Below, piece after piece: positions 28,832 to 38,523 of a stretch of 64,000 nt of DNA. The DNA is taken from positions 23,768-87,767 of the forward strand of contig NZ_MUME01000034.1 of the NCBI RefSeq assembly GCF_002155915.1. The letters run 5' to 3'. The stretch's first letter is position 1; the number at the start of each line of letters is the position of its first letter. Made by a program: the position numbers and the translations under genes. This DNA comes from Streptomyces thermovulgaris. GTDB lineage: Bacteria; Actinomycetota; Actinomycetes; Streptomycetales; Streptomycetaceae. The notes beneath the pieces were generated by a model, which was not told the origin of the DNA, did no database searches, and saw only the letters and a list, made by a program, of their open reading frames with translations.

Positions 28832-31246
28832 GTGAAGAGGACAGACGTGCGAAGCCAGGCGGAGAAACCGGACCCCGGTGGCTACGCGGCGGCCCTCGCC
28901 GCACTGACCGACGAGTGGCTGGCCGGGCTGTTCGACAGAGCGGCCAAGGGGCGGGGCGTCGCCCTCGTCGCCGTCGGCGGCTACGGGCGCGGCGAGCTGT
29001 CCCCCCGCAGCGACCTGGACCTGCTCCTGCTGCACGACAACGGGGACGCCGAGGAGATCGCCACCCTCGCCGACCGCCTCTGGTACCCCGTGTGGGACCT
29101 CGGCCTCACCCTCGACCACTCGGTCCGCACCCCCGCCGAGGCCCGCAGGGCGGCAGGGGAGGACCTCAGGGTCCAGCTCGGCCTGCTGGACGCCCGGCAC
29201 CTCGCCGGCGACCGCGGCCTGACGGCCGCACTGCGCACCACGGTCCTCGCCGACTGGCGCAACCAGGCGCCGAAACGGCTCCCCGAACTCCAGGACCTGT
29301 GCGCCGAACGCGCACGGCGGTACGGCGAACTGCAGTACCTTCTCGAACCCGACCTGAAGGAGGCCCGCGGCGGTCTGCGGGACGCCACCGTGCTGCGCGC
29401 CGTCGCCGCCTCCTGGCTGGCCGACCCCCCGCGCGCGGGCCTCGCCGACGCCCGCCGCCGGCTGCTCGACGTACGCGACGCCCTGCACCTCACCACGGGC
29501 CGCGCCACCGACCGGCTCGCCCTGGAGGACCAGGACCAGGTCGCCGCCGCGCTGGGCCTGCTCGACGCCGACGCCCTCCTGCGCCAGGTGTACGAGGCGG
29601 CCCGCGTCCTGTCCTACGCCGGCGACCTCACCTGGCGGGACGTACGGCGTGTGCTCAAGGCCCGGGCCGCACGGCCCAGGCTGCGCGCCCTGCTGGGCGG
29701 CGGAAAGCCCCCCGCGGAGCGGTCCCCGCTCGCCGAAGGGGTGGTGGAGCAGGACGGCGAGGTGGGCCTCGCCCTCACGGCACGCCCCGAACGCGACCCC
29801 GTGCTTCTCCTGCGTGCCGCGGCCGCTGCCGCACAGGCCGGGCTCCCGCTCTCCCCGCACGCCGTACGGCACCTCGCCGCCACCGCGCGCCCCCTGCCCA
29901 CGCCATGGCCCGCCGAGGCCCGCGAACAGTTCGTCACCCTGCTCGGCTCCGGCCGTCCCGCCGTCCAGATCTGGACGGCCCTGGAGGCGGAGGGCCTGAT
30001 CACCCGGCTGCTGCCCGACTGGGAACGGGTGCGCTGCCGCCCGCAGCGCAACGCCGTCCACCGCTGGACGGTCGACCGCCATCTGATCGAGACGGCCGTG
30101 CACGCCTCCGCGCTCACCCGCCGTGTCGACCGCCCCGACCTGCTCCTGGTCGCCGCCCTGCTGCACGACATCGGCAAGGGATGGCCCGGCGACCACTGCG
30201 TGACCGGCGGGACCATCGCCAGGGACGTGGCCCTGCGCATCGGCTTCGACCAGGCCGACGCGGCCGTGCTCGCCGACCTGGTGCGCCACCACCTGCTGCT
30301 CGTCAAGACCGCCACCCGGCGCGACCTGGACGACCCGGCCACCGTCCGCGCGGTCGCCGAGGCGGTCGGCACCCGCGGCACGCTGGAGCTGCTGCACGCC
30401 CTGACCGAGGCGGACGCCCTGGCCACCGGCCCGGCCGCATGGTCCTCCTGGCGCGGCTTTCTGGTCTCCGAACTGGTGAGGCGGGTCTCGGCCGTCCTCA
30501 CCGGGGACGCCCCCGAGGAGCCCGGGCCCGCCGCACCCACCGCCGAGCAGGAGCGGCTGGCCGTCGAGGCCTTCCGCACGGGCGGTCCGGCGCTGGCCCT
30601 GCACGCACGGCCCGAGCCGCCCGCCGGGGAGCACCCGGGGACGGACGCGGAGGGATCCTCGCAGGAGCCCGAGCCCCTCGGCGTCGAGCTGCTGATCGCC
30701 GTCCCCGACCAGCCGGGCGTCCTGCCCGCCGTCGCCGGAGTGCTGGCCGTCCACCGGCTCACCGTCCGCACGGCCGGGCTGCGCGCCCTGGAACTGCCGG
30801 ACGAGGTCGGCGACGGCTCCGTACTGCTGCTGGACTGGCGGGTCGCCGCCGAGTACGGCTCCCCGCCCCCGGCGGACCGGCTGCGCGCCGACCTCGCCCG
30901 GGCCCTGGACGGCTCCCTGGACATCGCCACCCGCCTCGCCGAGCGGGACGCGGCCCACCGCTGGCGCCGCGGGGCCGGGGCGCCACCGCCCCGGGTCACG
31001 GTCGCCCCGGCCGCCTCCCGGCACGCCACCGTGATCGAGGTCCGGGCGCAGGACGCACCGGGGCTGCTGTTCCGGATCGGCCGGGCGCTGGAGAAGGCGG
31101 GAGCGCGGGTGCGGAGCATGCACGTCAGCACGCTGGGAGCGAACGCGGTCGACGCCTTCTACGTCACGACGGACACGGGGGAGCCGCTGCCGGAGCCGGA
31201 CGCGACGTCGATGGCACGGATGCTGGAGGAGGCGCTGCGGGCGTGA
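28832..31246 (+). CDS. glnD: PII adenylyl/uridylyl-transferase GlnD
   Basis: GlnD modifies GlnK in response to nitrogen status; in S. coelicolor it adenylylates Tyr51. The nucleotidyltransferase motif GGYGRGELSPRSDLDLL lies near residue 50. A central HD phosphohydrolase domain (LLVAALLHDIGKGWPGDH) and two C-terminal ACT domains (ELLIAVPDQPGVLPAVAGV and RAQDAPGLLFRIGRALEK) follow. It is 804 residues from GTG 28832; GTG 28847 has a better ribosome site (AAGAGGA) and would give 799. As I recall S. coelicolor GlnD is longer by some 20-30 residues before the nucleotidyltransferase motif, so this N-terminus may be shortened. Confidence 0.94.
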   Translation: MKRTDVRSQAEKPDPGGYAAALAALTDEWLAGLFDRAAKGRGVALVAVGGYGRGELSPRSDLDLLLLHDNGDAEEIATLADRLWYPVWDLGLTLDHSVRTPAEARRAAGEDLRVQLGLLDARHLAGDRGLTAALRTTVLADWRNQAPKRLPELQDLCAERARRYGELQYLLEPDLKEARGGLRDATVLRAVAASWLADPPRAGLADARRRLLDVRDALHLTTGRATDRLALEDQDQVAAALGLLDADALLRQVYEAARVLSYAGDLTWRDVRRVLKARAARPRLRALLGGGKPPAERSPLAEGVVEQDGEVGLALTARPERDPVLLLRAAAAAAQAGLPLSPHAVRHLAATARPLPTPWPAEAREQFVTLLGSGRPAVQIWTALEAEGLITRLLPDWERVRCRPQRNAVHRWTVDRHLIETAVHASALTRRVDRPDLLLVAALLHDIGKGWPGDHCVTGGTIARDVALRIGFDQADAAVLADLVRHHLLLVKTATRRDLDDPATVRAVAEAVGTRGTLELLHALTEADALATGPAAWSSWRGFLVSELVRRVSAVLTGDAPEEPGPAAPTAEQERLAVEAFRTGGPALALHARPEPPAGEHPGTDAEGSSQEPEPLGVELLIAVPDQPGVLPAVAGVLAVHRLTVRTAGLRALELPDEVGDGSVLLLDWRVAAEYGSPPPADRLRADLARALDGSLDIATRLAERDAAHRWRRGAGAPPPRVTVAPAASRHATVIEVRAQDAPGLLFRIGRALEKAGARVRSMHVSTLGANAVDAFYVTTDTGEPLPEPDATSMARMLEEALRA

Positions 31247-31467
31247 CACCCGCCGCTCCGCGTCCCCCGGCCAGGGCGTGCCTTTCGCCGGCGCGGGGGT
31301 GATCCGGCCGCGCCGGGCCGGCCGGACGGCGTGTCCCGCCGCTTCCCGCAGCTGCGGGAGGGTGTCCTCGCCCACTGGGCCCAACGGGCGGGGACGGTTC
31401 ACTTGCGGAGCCGGATACCCTGGAGGGCAGCCGAGAACGCCCCCGAATCCCGAGGACCGACGCCATC

Positions 31468-33015
31468 GTGTTCGACACTCTCTCCGACCGCTTGTCAGCC
31501 ACTTTCAAGTCCCTGCGGGGCAAGGGCAGGCTGTCCGAGGCGGACATCGACGCCACGGCCCGGGAGATCCGCATCGCGCTCCTCGAGGCCGATGTGGCGC
31601 TTCCCGTCGTCCGGGCCTTCATCAAGAGGGTCAAGGAAAGGGCGCTCGGCGCCGAGGTCTCCCGCGCGCTGAACCCGGCACAGCAGTTCATCAAGATCGT
31701 CAACGATGAACTCGTCGAGATCCTGGGCGGCGAGACCCGTCGTCTCCGCTTCGCCAAGCAGCCCCCCACCGTGATCATGCTCGCCGGCCTCCAGGGTGCC
31801 GGTAAGACCACCCTCGCGGGCAAGCTCGGCAAGTGGCTCAAGGATCAGGGGCACTCCCCGGTGCTGGTCGCCGCCGACCTCCAGCGCCCGAACGCCGTCA
31901 ACCAGCTCAGCATCGTCGCCGAGCGGGCCGGCGTCGCCGTCTACGCACCCGAGCCGGGCAACGGTGTGGGCGACCCGGTCAAGGTCGCCAAGGACTCCAT
32001 CGACTTCGCGAAGAACAAGCTCCACGACATCGTGATCGTGGACACCGCCGGCCGTCTCGGCGTCGACGCCGAGATGATGCAGCAGGCCGCGGACATCAGG
32101 GACGCGATCCAGCCCGACGAGATCCTGTTCGTCGTCGACGCCATGATCGGTCAGGACGCCGTCAACACCGCGGAGGCGTTCCGCGACGGCGTCGGCTTCG
32201 ACGGCGTGGTGCTCTCCAAGCTCGACGGCGACGCCCGCGGTGGTGCGGCCCTGTCGATCCGCCAGGTCACCGGCAAGCCGATCATGTTCGCGTCGAACGG
32301 CGAGAAGCTCGAGGACTTCGACGCGTTCCACCCGGACCGGATGGCCTCCCGCATCCTCGACATGGGTGACCTGCTCACCCTGATCGAGCAGGCGGAGAAG
32401 ACGTTCAGCAGGGAAGAGGCCGAGAGGATGGCCTCCAAGCTGGCGTCCAAGAAGGGGCAGGACTTCACCCTGGACGACTTCCTGGCCCAGATGGAGCAGG
32501 TCAGGAAGATGGGGTCGATCTCCAAGCTCCTCGGCATGCTGCCCGGCATGGCCCAGATCAAGGACCAGATCAACAACATCGACGAGCGCGACGTCGACCG
32601 CACCGCCGCGATCATCAAGTCGATGACACCGGCCGAACGCCAGGACCCGACGATCATCAACGGCTCCCGCCGCGCCCGTATCGCCAAGGGCGCCGGTGTC
32701 GAGGTGAGCGCCGTCAAGAACCTGGTCGAGCGCTTCTTCGAGGCCCGCAAGATGATGTCCCGCATGGCCCAGGGCGGCGGCTTCCCCGGCATGCCGGGGA
32801 TCCCGGGCATGGGCGGCGGCCCCGGCCGGGCGAGGAAGCAGCAGAAGAAGGCCAAGGGCAGGCAGCGCTCCGGCAACCCGATGAAGCGCAAGCAGCAGGA
32901 GCAGGAGGCGGCGGCCCGCCGCGCCGCGGCCCAGGGCGGCGGCGCCTTCGGGCTGCCGCAGCAGGGCGGTCAGGGCTTCGAGCTCCCGGAGGAGTTCAAG
33001 AAGTTCATGAGCTGA
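31468..33015 (+). CDS. ffh: Signal recognition particle protein Ffh
   Basis: Ffh is the SRP54 GTPase that binds signal peptides and 4.5S RNA. It has 515 residues. The N domain is followed by G1 GLQGAGKTTLAGKLG, DTAGRLGVDAEMM, and SKLDGDARGGAAL. The Met-rich M domain has LGMLPGMAQIKDQI and the RNA-binding SRRARIAKGAGVEVSAV. The tail is a Gly/Met/Pro stretch and a Lys/Gln-rich basic end. It begins at GTG with CGAGGACC upstream. A strong hairpin terminator follows. The 4.5S RNA gene is not in the window. Confidence 0.97.
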   Translation: MFDTLSDRLSATFKSLRGKGRLSEADIDATAREIRIALLEADVALPVVRAFIKRVKERALGAEVSRALNPAQQFIKIVNDELVEILGGETRRLRFAKQPPTVIMLAGLQGAGKTTLAGKLGKWLKDQGHSPVLVAADLQRPNAVNQLSIVAERAGVAVYAPEPGNGVGDPVKVAKDSIDFAKNKLHDIVIVDTAGRLGVDAEMMQQAADIRDAIQPDEILFVVDAMIGQDAVNTAEAFRDGVGFDGVVLSKLDGDARGGAALSIRQVTGKPIMFASNGEKLEDFDAFHPDRMASRILDMGDLLTLIEQAEKTFSREEAERMASKLASKKGQDFTLDDFLAQMEQVRKMGSISKLLGMLPGMAQIKDQINNIDERDVDRTAAIIKSMTPAERQDPTIINGSRRARIAKGAGVEVSAVKNLVERFFEARKMMSRMAQGGGFPGMPGIPGMGGGPGRARKQQKKAKGRQRSGNPMKRKQQEQEAAARRAAAQGGGAFGLPQQGGQGFELPEEFKKFMS

Positions 33016-33040
33016 ACCCCGCACGGCAGCGGTGCGGCAT

Positions 33041-33072
33041 CGAGGGCGTCCTTCCGCGAGGGGACGCCCTCG
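33041..33072 (+). terminator. Hairpin terminator after ffh
   Basis: The perfect 11-base arms CGAGGGCGTCC and GGACGCCCTCG enclose a 10-base loop, 25 bases after the ffh stop. Confidence 0.8.
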
Positions 33073-33268
33073 GCGCATGTGCGGGGGCCGCCGGGGAGGC
33101 GCCGGGGGAGAGCGCCGGAGGCCGGTGCCTGCCGGAGCGCGGGGACGCGGCCGTCCGGGAAGGAATGTCCTGGCCGGGAAAGGACGCGAAGACACCCGAC
33201 CGCCTTGCGGGCGCCCGAGATCCAGGGCATCCGCGCTCCGGGGCCCCGGGATTCAGGGCGCCCGTGCC

Positions 33269-34150
33269 TCAGGGCGTCCGGGCGATCAGGTAGCGGAAGA
33301 CGTTCGGCATCCACACCGTGCCGTCGGGCCGCTGGTGGGGGTGCAGGGCCTCCGCCAGCTCCTTGTCGACCTGGTCGCGGTCGGTCGCGGCGATCGCCGC
33401 GTCGAACAGCCCCGTGGAGAGCAGACCGCGCACCGCGCTGTCGAGGTCGGCGTAGCCGAAGGGGCAGGAGATCCGGCCGGAGCCGTCCGGCCGCAGTCCG
33501 ACACGACGGGCCGCCTCCTCGAGGTCGTCGCGCCGGGCGGGGCGCCGGCCGCCCGGGCCGCGCGACGGGTCGGGCGGCCTGCCGGCCGCCCGCAGGACGG
33601 CCGAGGTGGCGCAGCGCTCCGGCGGCCCCCAGCCGGTCAGCACCACGGGTGCTCCCCGCGCGGCCAGCGGTGTCGCCGCGGTGAGCAGACCGACCAGTTC
33701 CTCCAGGTCCCCGGTGAGGCAGCCGATCGGCTCGAAGGCGGTCACCAGGGTGTAGGGCGCACGGTCGTCGGCGGCGTCCTGCGGTGTCCCGTCGACGATC
33801 CGGACGGCCGGAGCGCGGGAGGGGGCCGCGGAGGCCGTACGCGCGCGGGTGTCCCACGGCTTCGGCAGCAGCCGCTGCCGGGCGAGGGCGAGCCGTTCCG
33901 GGCAGGAGGAGTCGACCCCGGTGACCGTCGCGCCCCTGGACACCGCCAGGAGCAGGGCCAGCCCGGAGCCGCAGCCGAGGGCCAGCATCCGTGTGCCGGC
34001 GCCCACCTCCAGCCGCTCGTAGACCGCCTCGTAGAGCGGGACCAGCATCCGTTCCTGGATCTCGGACCAGTCACGCGCGCGTGCACGTGGGTCCACGGGG
34101 GGTGCCGTTCCTGCGTGCCGTGCGTGCTGCCGCGCGAGCGTAGGTGTCAT
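33269..34150 (-). CDS. Class I SAM-dependent methyltransferase of unknown substrate
   Basis: A 293-residue Rossmann-fold protein. Motif I is GTRMLALGCGSGLALLLAV near residue 55, with an acidic residue after the next strand (VTGVDSSCPERL) and the post-motif region LVTAFEPIGCLTGDLEEL. It resembles UbiE/arsenite-type methyltransferases only in the cofactor core, so no substrate is assigned. ATG 34150 follows a GGGGCGC stretch. The gene is convergent with ffh. A methyltransferase at this position is conserved in related Streptomyces as far as I recall. Confidence 0.75.
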   Translation of the reverse strand: MTPTLARQHARHAGTAPPVDPRARARDWSEIQERMLVPLYEAVYERLEVGAGTRMLALGCGSGLALLLAVSRGATVTGVDSSCPERLALARQRLLPKPWDTRARTASAAPSRAPAVRIVDGTPQDAADDRAPYTLVTAFEPIGCLTGDLEELVGLLTAATPLAARGAPVVLTGWGPPERCATSAVLRAAGRPPDPSRGPGGRRPARRDDLEEAARRVGLRPDGSGRISCPFGYADLDSAVRGLLSTGLFDAAIAATDRDQVDKELAEALHPHQRPDGTVWMPNVFRYLIARTP

Positions 34151-34692
34151 GGATAAGCGCCCCAATCCGCCGAGAGTTGCCGCTGTGCCCGATGTCCGTG
34201 GCCCCCGTGCAGTGCGCCCCCGCATCCTCGTAAGCCAGGTAACTGCGAGCCTTCCCTCGCGTCCAGGGGGCGTGTGCTCCCGGTTGGCGCCAAAGGCGCC
34301 CCGCTCGGAACCTCATGATTCGGCAATCCGGGCGCGGGCCGGCGTGTCCGGAAGTCGACGGTCCGGTCGGATCCGTGACATGGGGCCGGTGGCGTACGCG
34401 GTAACGTCGCAAGGGCCGCGGACGCTGACCGAAGCGAGGCCCTCGGGGCCGGGAAGCGACCGAAACGCCTCTTGCGCGTGGCGCGATCCTTCAGTGCCGG
34501 CGTGCGCGACACGCGTACGCGCCGGCGCGTGCTCCCCTTTGCGCACCACCTTGGGAGGAGGTGCGAGACTTCTCCGCAGATCAGCGCACCCGCCCTCGTC
34601 AGGATGCATCAGTGGCAACTGACGGGTACGTGCAAATTATTTGGGATGCCCCGGAATAGGAACACAACGACACCTCGACTCGTTCTCCTTAC
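34151..34692. other. Divergent intergenic region between the methyltransferase and SprT-like genes
   Basis: These 542 bases show no convincing coding sequence. A hairpin at 34542-34565 (ten-base arms with one mismatch, TGGG loop) lies mid-region. About 30 bases before the SprT-like start is an AT-rich segment with GGAAC (34661-34668 area), which could be an extracytoplasmic-sigma-type -35 element, but no clear -10 partner was seen. Confidence 0.4.
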
Positions 34693-35289
34693 GTGAGCAC
34701 GACACCACCTGTTCTCGCCGCAGAGCTGGCACAGGCGTGGGCCGACATTCAGCGGTTCCACCCCGAGCTGCCAGATCTTGCCGCGCCTGAGTCCCTGATC
34801 GGGGAGTCGTCGTCCGCATGCGGACGCGAACTCTCCTTCGAGCGACTGCTGCACGAGGCAGTCCATGGCATCGCCGCCGCGCGCGGTGTGCGCGACACCT
34901 CCCGCGCCGGCCGCTATCACAACCGCAGGTTCCTCGCGATCGCCGAGGAACTGGGCCTGGACCATCCCGAGGAGCCGCACCCGAGCAGCGGTTTCTCCCT
35001 GGTCCGGCTCAGCCCCGAGGCGAAGCGGCGGTACCGACCGACGATCGAGCGCCTCCAGCGGGCGCTGAAGGCGCACATGGCGGCCACGTCCGCCGACACC
35101 AGCCGCACCTTCCGCGGCCCGGCCGCCCGCCACGGCTCCTCCGGCGGCGGCGTCCGGGTCAAGGCGGTGTGCGACTGCGGGCGCAACGTCCGGGTCGTCC
35201 CCTCGGTCCTGGCCCAGGCCCCGATCGTGTGCGGCGGCTGCGGCCAGCCGTTCAGGATCCCGGAACCCGTGGGAGCGACGGCGGGCTAG
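34693..35289 (+). CDS. SprT-like zinc metalloprotein
   Basis: A 198-residue protein with HEAVHG near residue 54, an HExxH zinc-protease motif, preceded by FERLLHEAV as in SprT-like domains. A C-terminal zinc ribbon has two Cys pairs (CDCGRNVRV and CGGCGQPFRI). No signal peptide is present, so it is cytoplasmic. SprT/Spartan relatives degrade DNA-crosslinked proteins in eukaryotes; the bacterial role is unproven. It begins at GTG without a strong ribosome site and stands alone before the rpsP cluster. Confidence 0.75.
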   Translation: MSTTPPVLAAELAQAWADIQRFHPELPDLAAPESLIGESSSACGRELSFERLLHEAVHGIAAARGVRDTSRAGRYHNRRFLAIAEELGLDHPEEPHPSSGFSLVRLSPEAKRRYRPTIERLQRALKAHMAATSADTSRTFRGPAARHGSSGGGVRVKAVCDCGRNVRVVPSVLAQAPIVCGGCGQPFRIPEPVGATAG

Positions 35290-35682
35290 GAACGCGGCTG
35301 CTCGTGGCAGCCGCGCTCCGTGACCGACAGGCAGGCGCGCCCCGCGGGGTGCGAGCCGCGGACAGTCGTGCCTCTCCCGGGCCTCTCGGGCAGGGGTCCG
35401 GGGCGGCACGGGCGGGCGCGGCGGCACCCCGCGGGCGCGGGCCGACACACCCATCCGCGGCACCCGGACCCCCGGGTGCCGCCCGAGCCTGCCCGGGTGC
35501 GGTTCGCCCCGCCCTCCTCCGAAGGAGCCCCGCCGGGTATGGCACAATGGCTAGCTGTACTCGACAGCCGCCAGGATCCCTCTCTCCTCCGGCTGACGCG
35601 TCCACCGGGCACCTCGGACACCGCATCCCCACGCGGTGGCTTCGTCGTGCCCACCACGTCAATTCCAGGAGAACCCACTCCC
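35290..35682. other. Leader and promoter region of the rpsP operon
   Basis: There is no gene here. A TATGGCACAATGGCTAG segment near 35537 looks like the -10 region of a ribosomal-protein promoter (CACAAT), though no good -35 is visible. The rpsP ribosome site CAGGAGAA lies about ten bases before its GTG. Confidence 0.45.
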
Positions 35683-36102
35683 GTGGCAGTCAAGATCAAG
35701 CTGAAGCGTCTGGGCAAGATCCGTTCGCCTCACTACCGCATCGTCGTCGCCGACTCCCGCACCCGTCGCGACGGCCGGGCGATCGAGGAGATCGGTCTGT
35801 ACCACCCGGTGCAGAACCCCTCGCGCATCGAGGTCAACTCCGAGCGTGTGGCGTACTGGCTCTCCGTCGGCGCTCAGCCGACCGAGCCGGTGCTCGCCAT
35901 CCTGAAGAAGACCGGTGACTGGCAGCGGTTCAAGGGCGAGCCCGCTCCCGCCCCGCTGCTGCAGCCGGAGGAGAAGGCCCCGCGCCCGTCGTTCGAGGCC
36001 CTCACCGGGGACGACGAGGCCAAGGGTGAGGCGATCACCCCGAAGAAGAAGGCTGAGAAGAAGGACGAGGCCGCTGCCGAGTCCGAGTCGACCGAGGCCT
36101 GA
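35683..36102 (+). CDS. rpsP: 30S ribosomal protein S16
   Basis: S16 stabilises the 5' domain of 16S rRNA. The conserved core [20 protein letters not shown] through [17 protein letters not shown] is complete by residue 80. An acidic/Lys-rich disordered tail of about 55 residues follows (EEKAPRP...TPKKKAEKK...ESESTEA), longer than the 82-residue E. coli protein but common in actinobacteria. It starts at GTG. It is first in the rpsP-khpA-rimM-trmD-rplS cluster. Confidence 0.97.
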   Translation: MAVKIKLKRLGKIRSPHYRIVVADSRTRRDGRAIEEIGLYHPVQNPSRIEVNSERVAYWLSVGAQPTEPVLAILKKTGDWQRFKGEPAPAPLLQPEEKAPRPSFEALTGDDEAKGEAITPKKKAEKKDEAAAESESTEA

Positions 36103-36107
36103 GCAAC

Positions 36108-36347
36108 ATGCTCGAAGAGGCGCTTGAGCACCTCGTGAAGGGCATCGTCGACAACCCTGACGATGTGCAGGTCGCCTCGCGCAACCTGCGCCGCGGACGC
36201 GTGCTCGAGGTCCGGGTCCACCCCGACGACCTCGGCAAGGTGATCGGCCGCAGCGGCCGTACCGCACGCGCCCTGCGCACCGTCATGGGCGCCCTCGGCG
36301 GGCGGGGCATCCGCGTCGACTTCCTCGACGTGGACCACGTCCGCTGA
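36108..36347 (+). CDS. khpA: KH-domain RNA-binding protein KhpA
   Basis: A 79-residue single KH domain with the GxxG loop in LGKVIGRSGRTARALR. KhpA pairs with KhpB (Jag) in many Gram-positive bacteria to bind RNA and affect division; khpB is not in this window. It begins five bases after the rpsP stop, so it is cotranscribed. The position between rpsP and rimM is conserved. Confidence 0.95.
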   Translation: MLEEALEHLVKGIVDNPDDVQVASRNLRRGRVLEVRVHPDDLGKVIGRSGRTARALRTVMGALGGRGIRVDFLDVDHVR

Positions 36348-36617
36348 CGCCCGTCGCAGACGGCTCGGACCGGTCCGGCGGACCGGTCGCGGGAAGGCGC
36401 CGGTTTCCTTTCGGCACGCATGAGCGGGGCCCGGCGCGTCCGGACGCACAGCGGAGGAGGGAGCCGGCGCGTACGGCGTCGGCGACCGGTGACCACGCGG
36501 GGACCGGGCGTGCCGGGCCCCGCGTGCGCGACAGGATCCGCCGGGACCGGCCCAGGGGCCGGGGAGGGCTGCTGGGCCGTCCCCGGCCCGTCGTGTCATG
36601 ACAGGAGATTCTCGCAA

Positions 36618-37163
36618 GTGCAGCTGGTAGTCGCACGGATCGGCCGCGCCCACGGCATCAAGGGCGAGGTCACCGTGGAGGTGCGTACCGACGAGCCGGA
36701 GCTCAGGCTCGCCCCCGGCGCCGTCCTGGCCACCGATCCGGCGGACGCCGGACCGCTGACCGTGGAGTCGGGCCGCGTGCACAGCGGGCGCCTGCTTCTG
36801 CGCTTCAAGGGCGTGAACGACCGCAACGCCGCCGAGGCCCTCCGCAACACCCTCCTGATCGCCGAGGTCGACCCGGAGGAGCTTCCCGAGGGCGAGGACG
36901 AGTACTACGACCACCAGCTGATCGACCTCGACGTCGTCACCGAGGACGGCACGGAGGTCGGCCGGATCACCGAGATCTCCCACCTGCCCCACCAGGACCT
37001 GCTCATCGTCGAGCGCCCGGACGGCAGGGAGGTGATGATCCCCTTCGTCGAGGAGATCGTCACCGGGATCGACCTGACGGAGCAGCGGGCCGTCGTCGCC
37101 CCGCCGCCCGGCCTGCTCGACGACCGTGCCGAGGTGGTCTCGCCCAAGGACGACCGCGCATGA
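36618..37163 (+). CDS. rimM: Ribosome maturation factor RimM
   Basis: RimM assists maturation of the 30S head by binding S19. The N-terminal domain opens [20 protein letters not shown], and the C-terminal PRC-barrel contains [12 protein letters not shown] and [11 protein letters not shown]. It is 181 residues from GTG 36618, with AGGAG about 11 bases upstream. A gap of 270 bases separates it from khpA, so it may have its own promoter. It overlaps trmD by ATGA. Confidence 0.95.
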   Translation: MQLVVARIGRAHGIKGEVTVEVRTDEPELRLAPGAVLATDPADAGPLTVESGRVHSGRLLLRFKGVNDRNAAEALRNTLLIAEVDPEELPEGEDEYYDHQLIDLDVVTEDGTEVGRITEISHLPHQDLLIVERPDGREVMIPFVEEIVTGIDLTEQRAVVAPPPGLLDDRAEVVSPKDDRA

Positions 37164-37993
37164 GGATCGACGTCGTCACGATCTTCCCCGAGTACCTCGA
37201 GCCGCTGAACGTCTCCCTCGTGGGCAAGGCACGCGCACGCGGACAGCTGAACGTGCACGTGCACGACCTGCGCGCCTGGACGTACGACCGGCACCACACG
37301 GTCGACGACACCCCCTACGGCGGCGGCCCCGGCATGGTGATGAAGACCGAGCCCTGGGGAGAGGCCCTCGACACCGTCCTCGCCGACGGCTACGAGGCCG
37401 GCGCCCACGCGCCCGTGCTCGTCGTCCCGACGCCCAGCGGCCGCCCCTTCACCCAGGAACTCGCCGTCGAGTTCTCCGCACACCCCTGGCTGATCTTCGC
37501 GCCCGCCCGCTACGAGGGCATCGACCGCCGGGTCGTGGACGAGTACGCCACCCGGATGCCCGTCCACGAGGTGTCCATCGGCGACTACGTCCTCGCCGGC
37601 GGGGAGGCGGCCGTCCTGGTCATCACCGAGGCCGTGGCCCGGCTGCTGCCCGGCGTCCTCGGCAACGCCGAGTCCCACCGCGACGACTCCTTCGCGCCCG
37701 GCACCATGGCCAACCTCCTGGAGGGGCCCGTCTACACCAAGCCGCCCGTCTGGCGCGGCCGCGGCGTCCCCGAGGTGCTGCTCAGCGGCCACCACGGGAG
37801 GATCGCCCGCTGGCGCCGCGACGAGGCCCTCAGACGGACGACGGCCAACCGGCCCGACCTGATCGAGCGCTGCGACCCCCGGGCCTTCGACAAGAAGGAC
37901 CGGGAGACGCTGTCCCTCCTGGGCTGGGAGCCGGACCCCGACGGCGAGCCGTACGGCAGATTTTGGCGCAGGACCAAGGGCGTGGAAGAATAG
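37160..37993 (+). CDS. trmD: tRNA (guanine37-N1)-methyltransferase TrmD
   Basis: TrmD makes m1G37 in tRNAs, which prevents +1 frameshifting. It is a SPOUT-family trefoil-knot dimer. Motifs [27 protein letters not shown] and [13 protein letters not shown] form the SAM-binding knot. At 277 residues it carries a longer C-terminal domain than E. coli TrmD (255). It is translationally coupled to rimM through a four-base overlap and is followed by rplS after 134 bases. Confidence 0.97.
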   Translation: MRIDVVTIFPEYLEPLNVSLVGKARARGQLNVHVHDLRAWTYDRHHTVDDTPYGGGPGMVMKTEPWGEALDTVLADGYEAGAHAPVLVVPTPSGRPFTQELAVEFSAHPWLIFAPARYEGIDRRVVDEYATRMPVHEVSIGDYVLAGGEAAVLVITEAVARLLPGVLGNAESHRDDSFAPGTMANLLEGPVYTKPPVWRGRGVPEVLLSGHHGRIARWRRDEALRRTTANRPDLIERCDPRAFDKKDRETLSLLGWEPDPDGEPYGRFWRRTKGVEE

Positions 37994-38127
37994 CGCGATG
38001 TTGTGCGCCGTCCGGCGTGCGTCCCTGCCACAGGGGGATACGACGCCCGCTCCGACCCGCACAGCAGTGATCCCGAACCTCTAGTTCCCGTTGATGACCT
38101 GTGGCATCAGCGAAGAAAGCAGACGAC

Positions 38128-38478
38128 ATGTCTCACCTGCTCGACACCGTCGATGCCGCATCGCTCCGCACGGACATCCCGGACTTCCGCCCGGGTGACA
38201 CCGTCAACGTCCACGTCCGCGTCATCGAGGGCAACCGCTCCCGTGTGCAGCAGTTCAAGGGCGTGGTGATCCGCCGCCAGGGCTCCGGCGTGCGCGAGAC
38301 CTTCACCGTCCGCAAGGTCTCCTTCTCCGTCGGCGTCGAGCGCACCTTCCCGGTGCACACCCCGATCGTCGAGAAGATCGAGCTGGTCTCCAAGGGCGAC
38401 GTGCGCCGCGCCAAGCTGTACTACCTGCGCGACCTGCGCGGCAAGGCCGCGAAGATCAGGGAGAAGCGCGAGAACTGA
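38128..38478 (+). CDS. rplS: 50S ribosomal protein L19
   Basis: A 116-residue protein with the L19 core ([64 protein letters not shown]), located at the 30S/50S interface. ATG 38128 matches the family start; a GTG 27 bases upstream would add a non-conserved extension. It is followed by the signal peptidase cluster after 45 bases. Confidence 0.96.
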   Translation: MSHLLDTVDAASLRTDIPDFRPGDTVNVHVRVIEGNRSRVQQFKGVVIRRQGSGVRETFTVRKVSFSVGVERTFPVHTPIVEKIELVSKGDVRRAKLYYLRDLRGKAAKIREKREN

Positions 38479-38523
38479 GCGCTTTCCGGGACACCGGTCG
38501 GGGCCGGATACCATTCGGCCCCG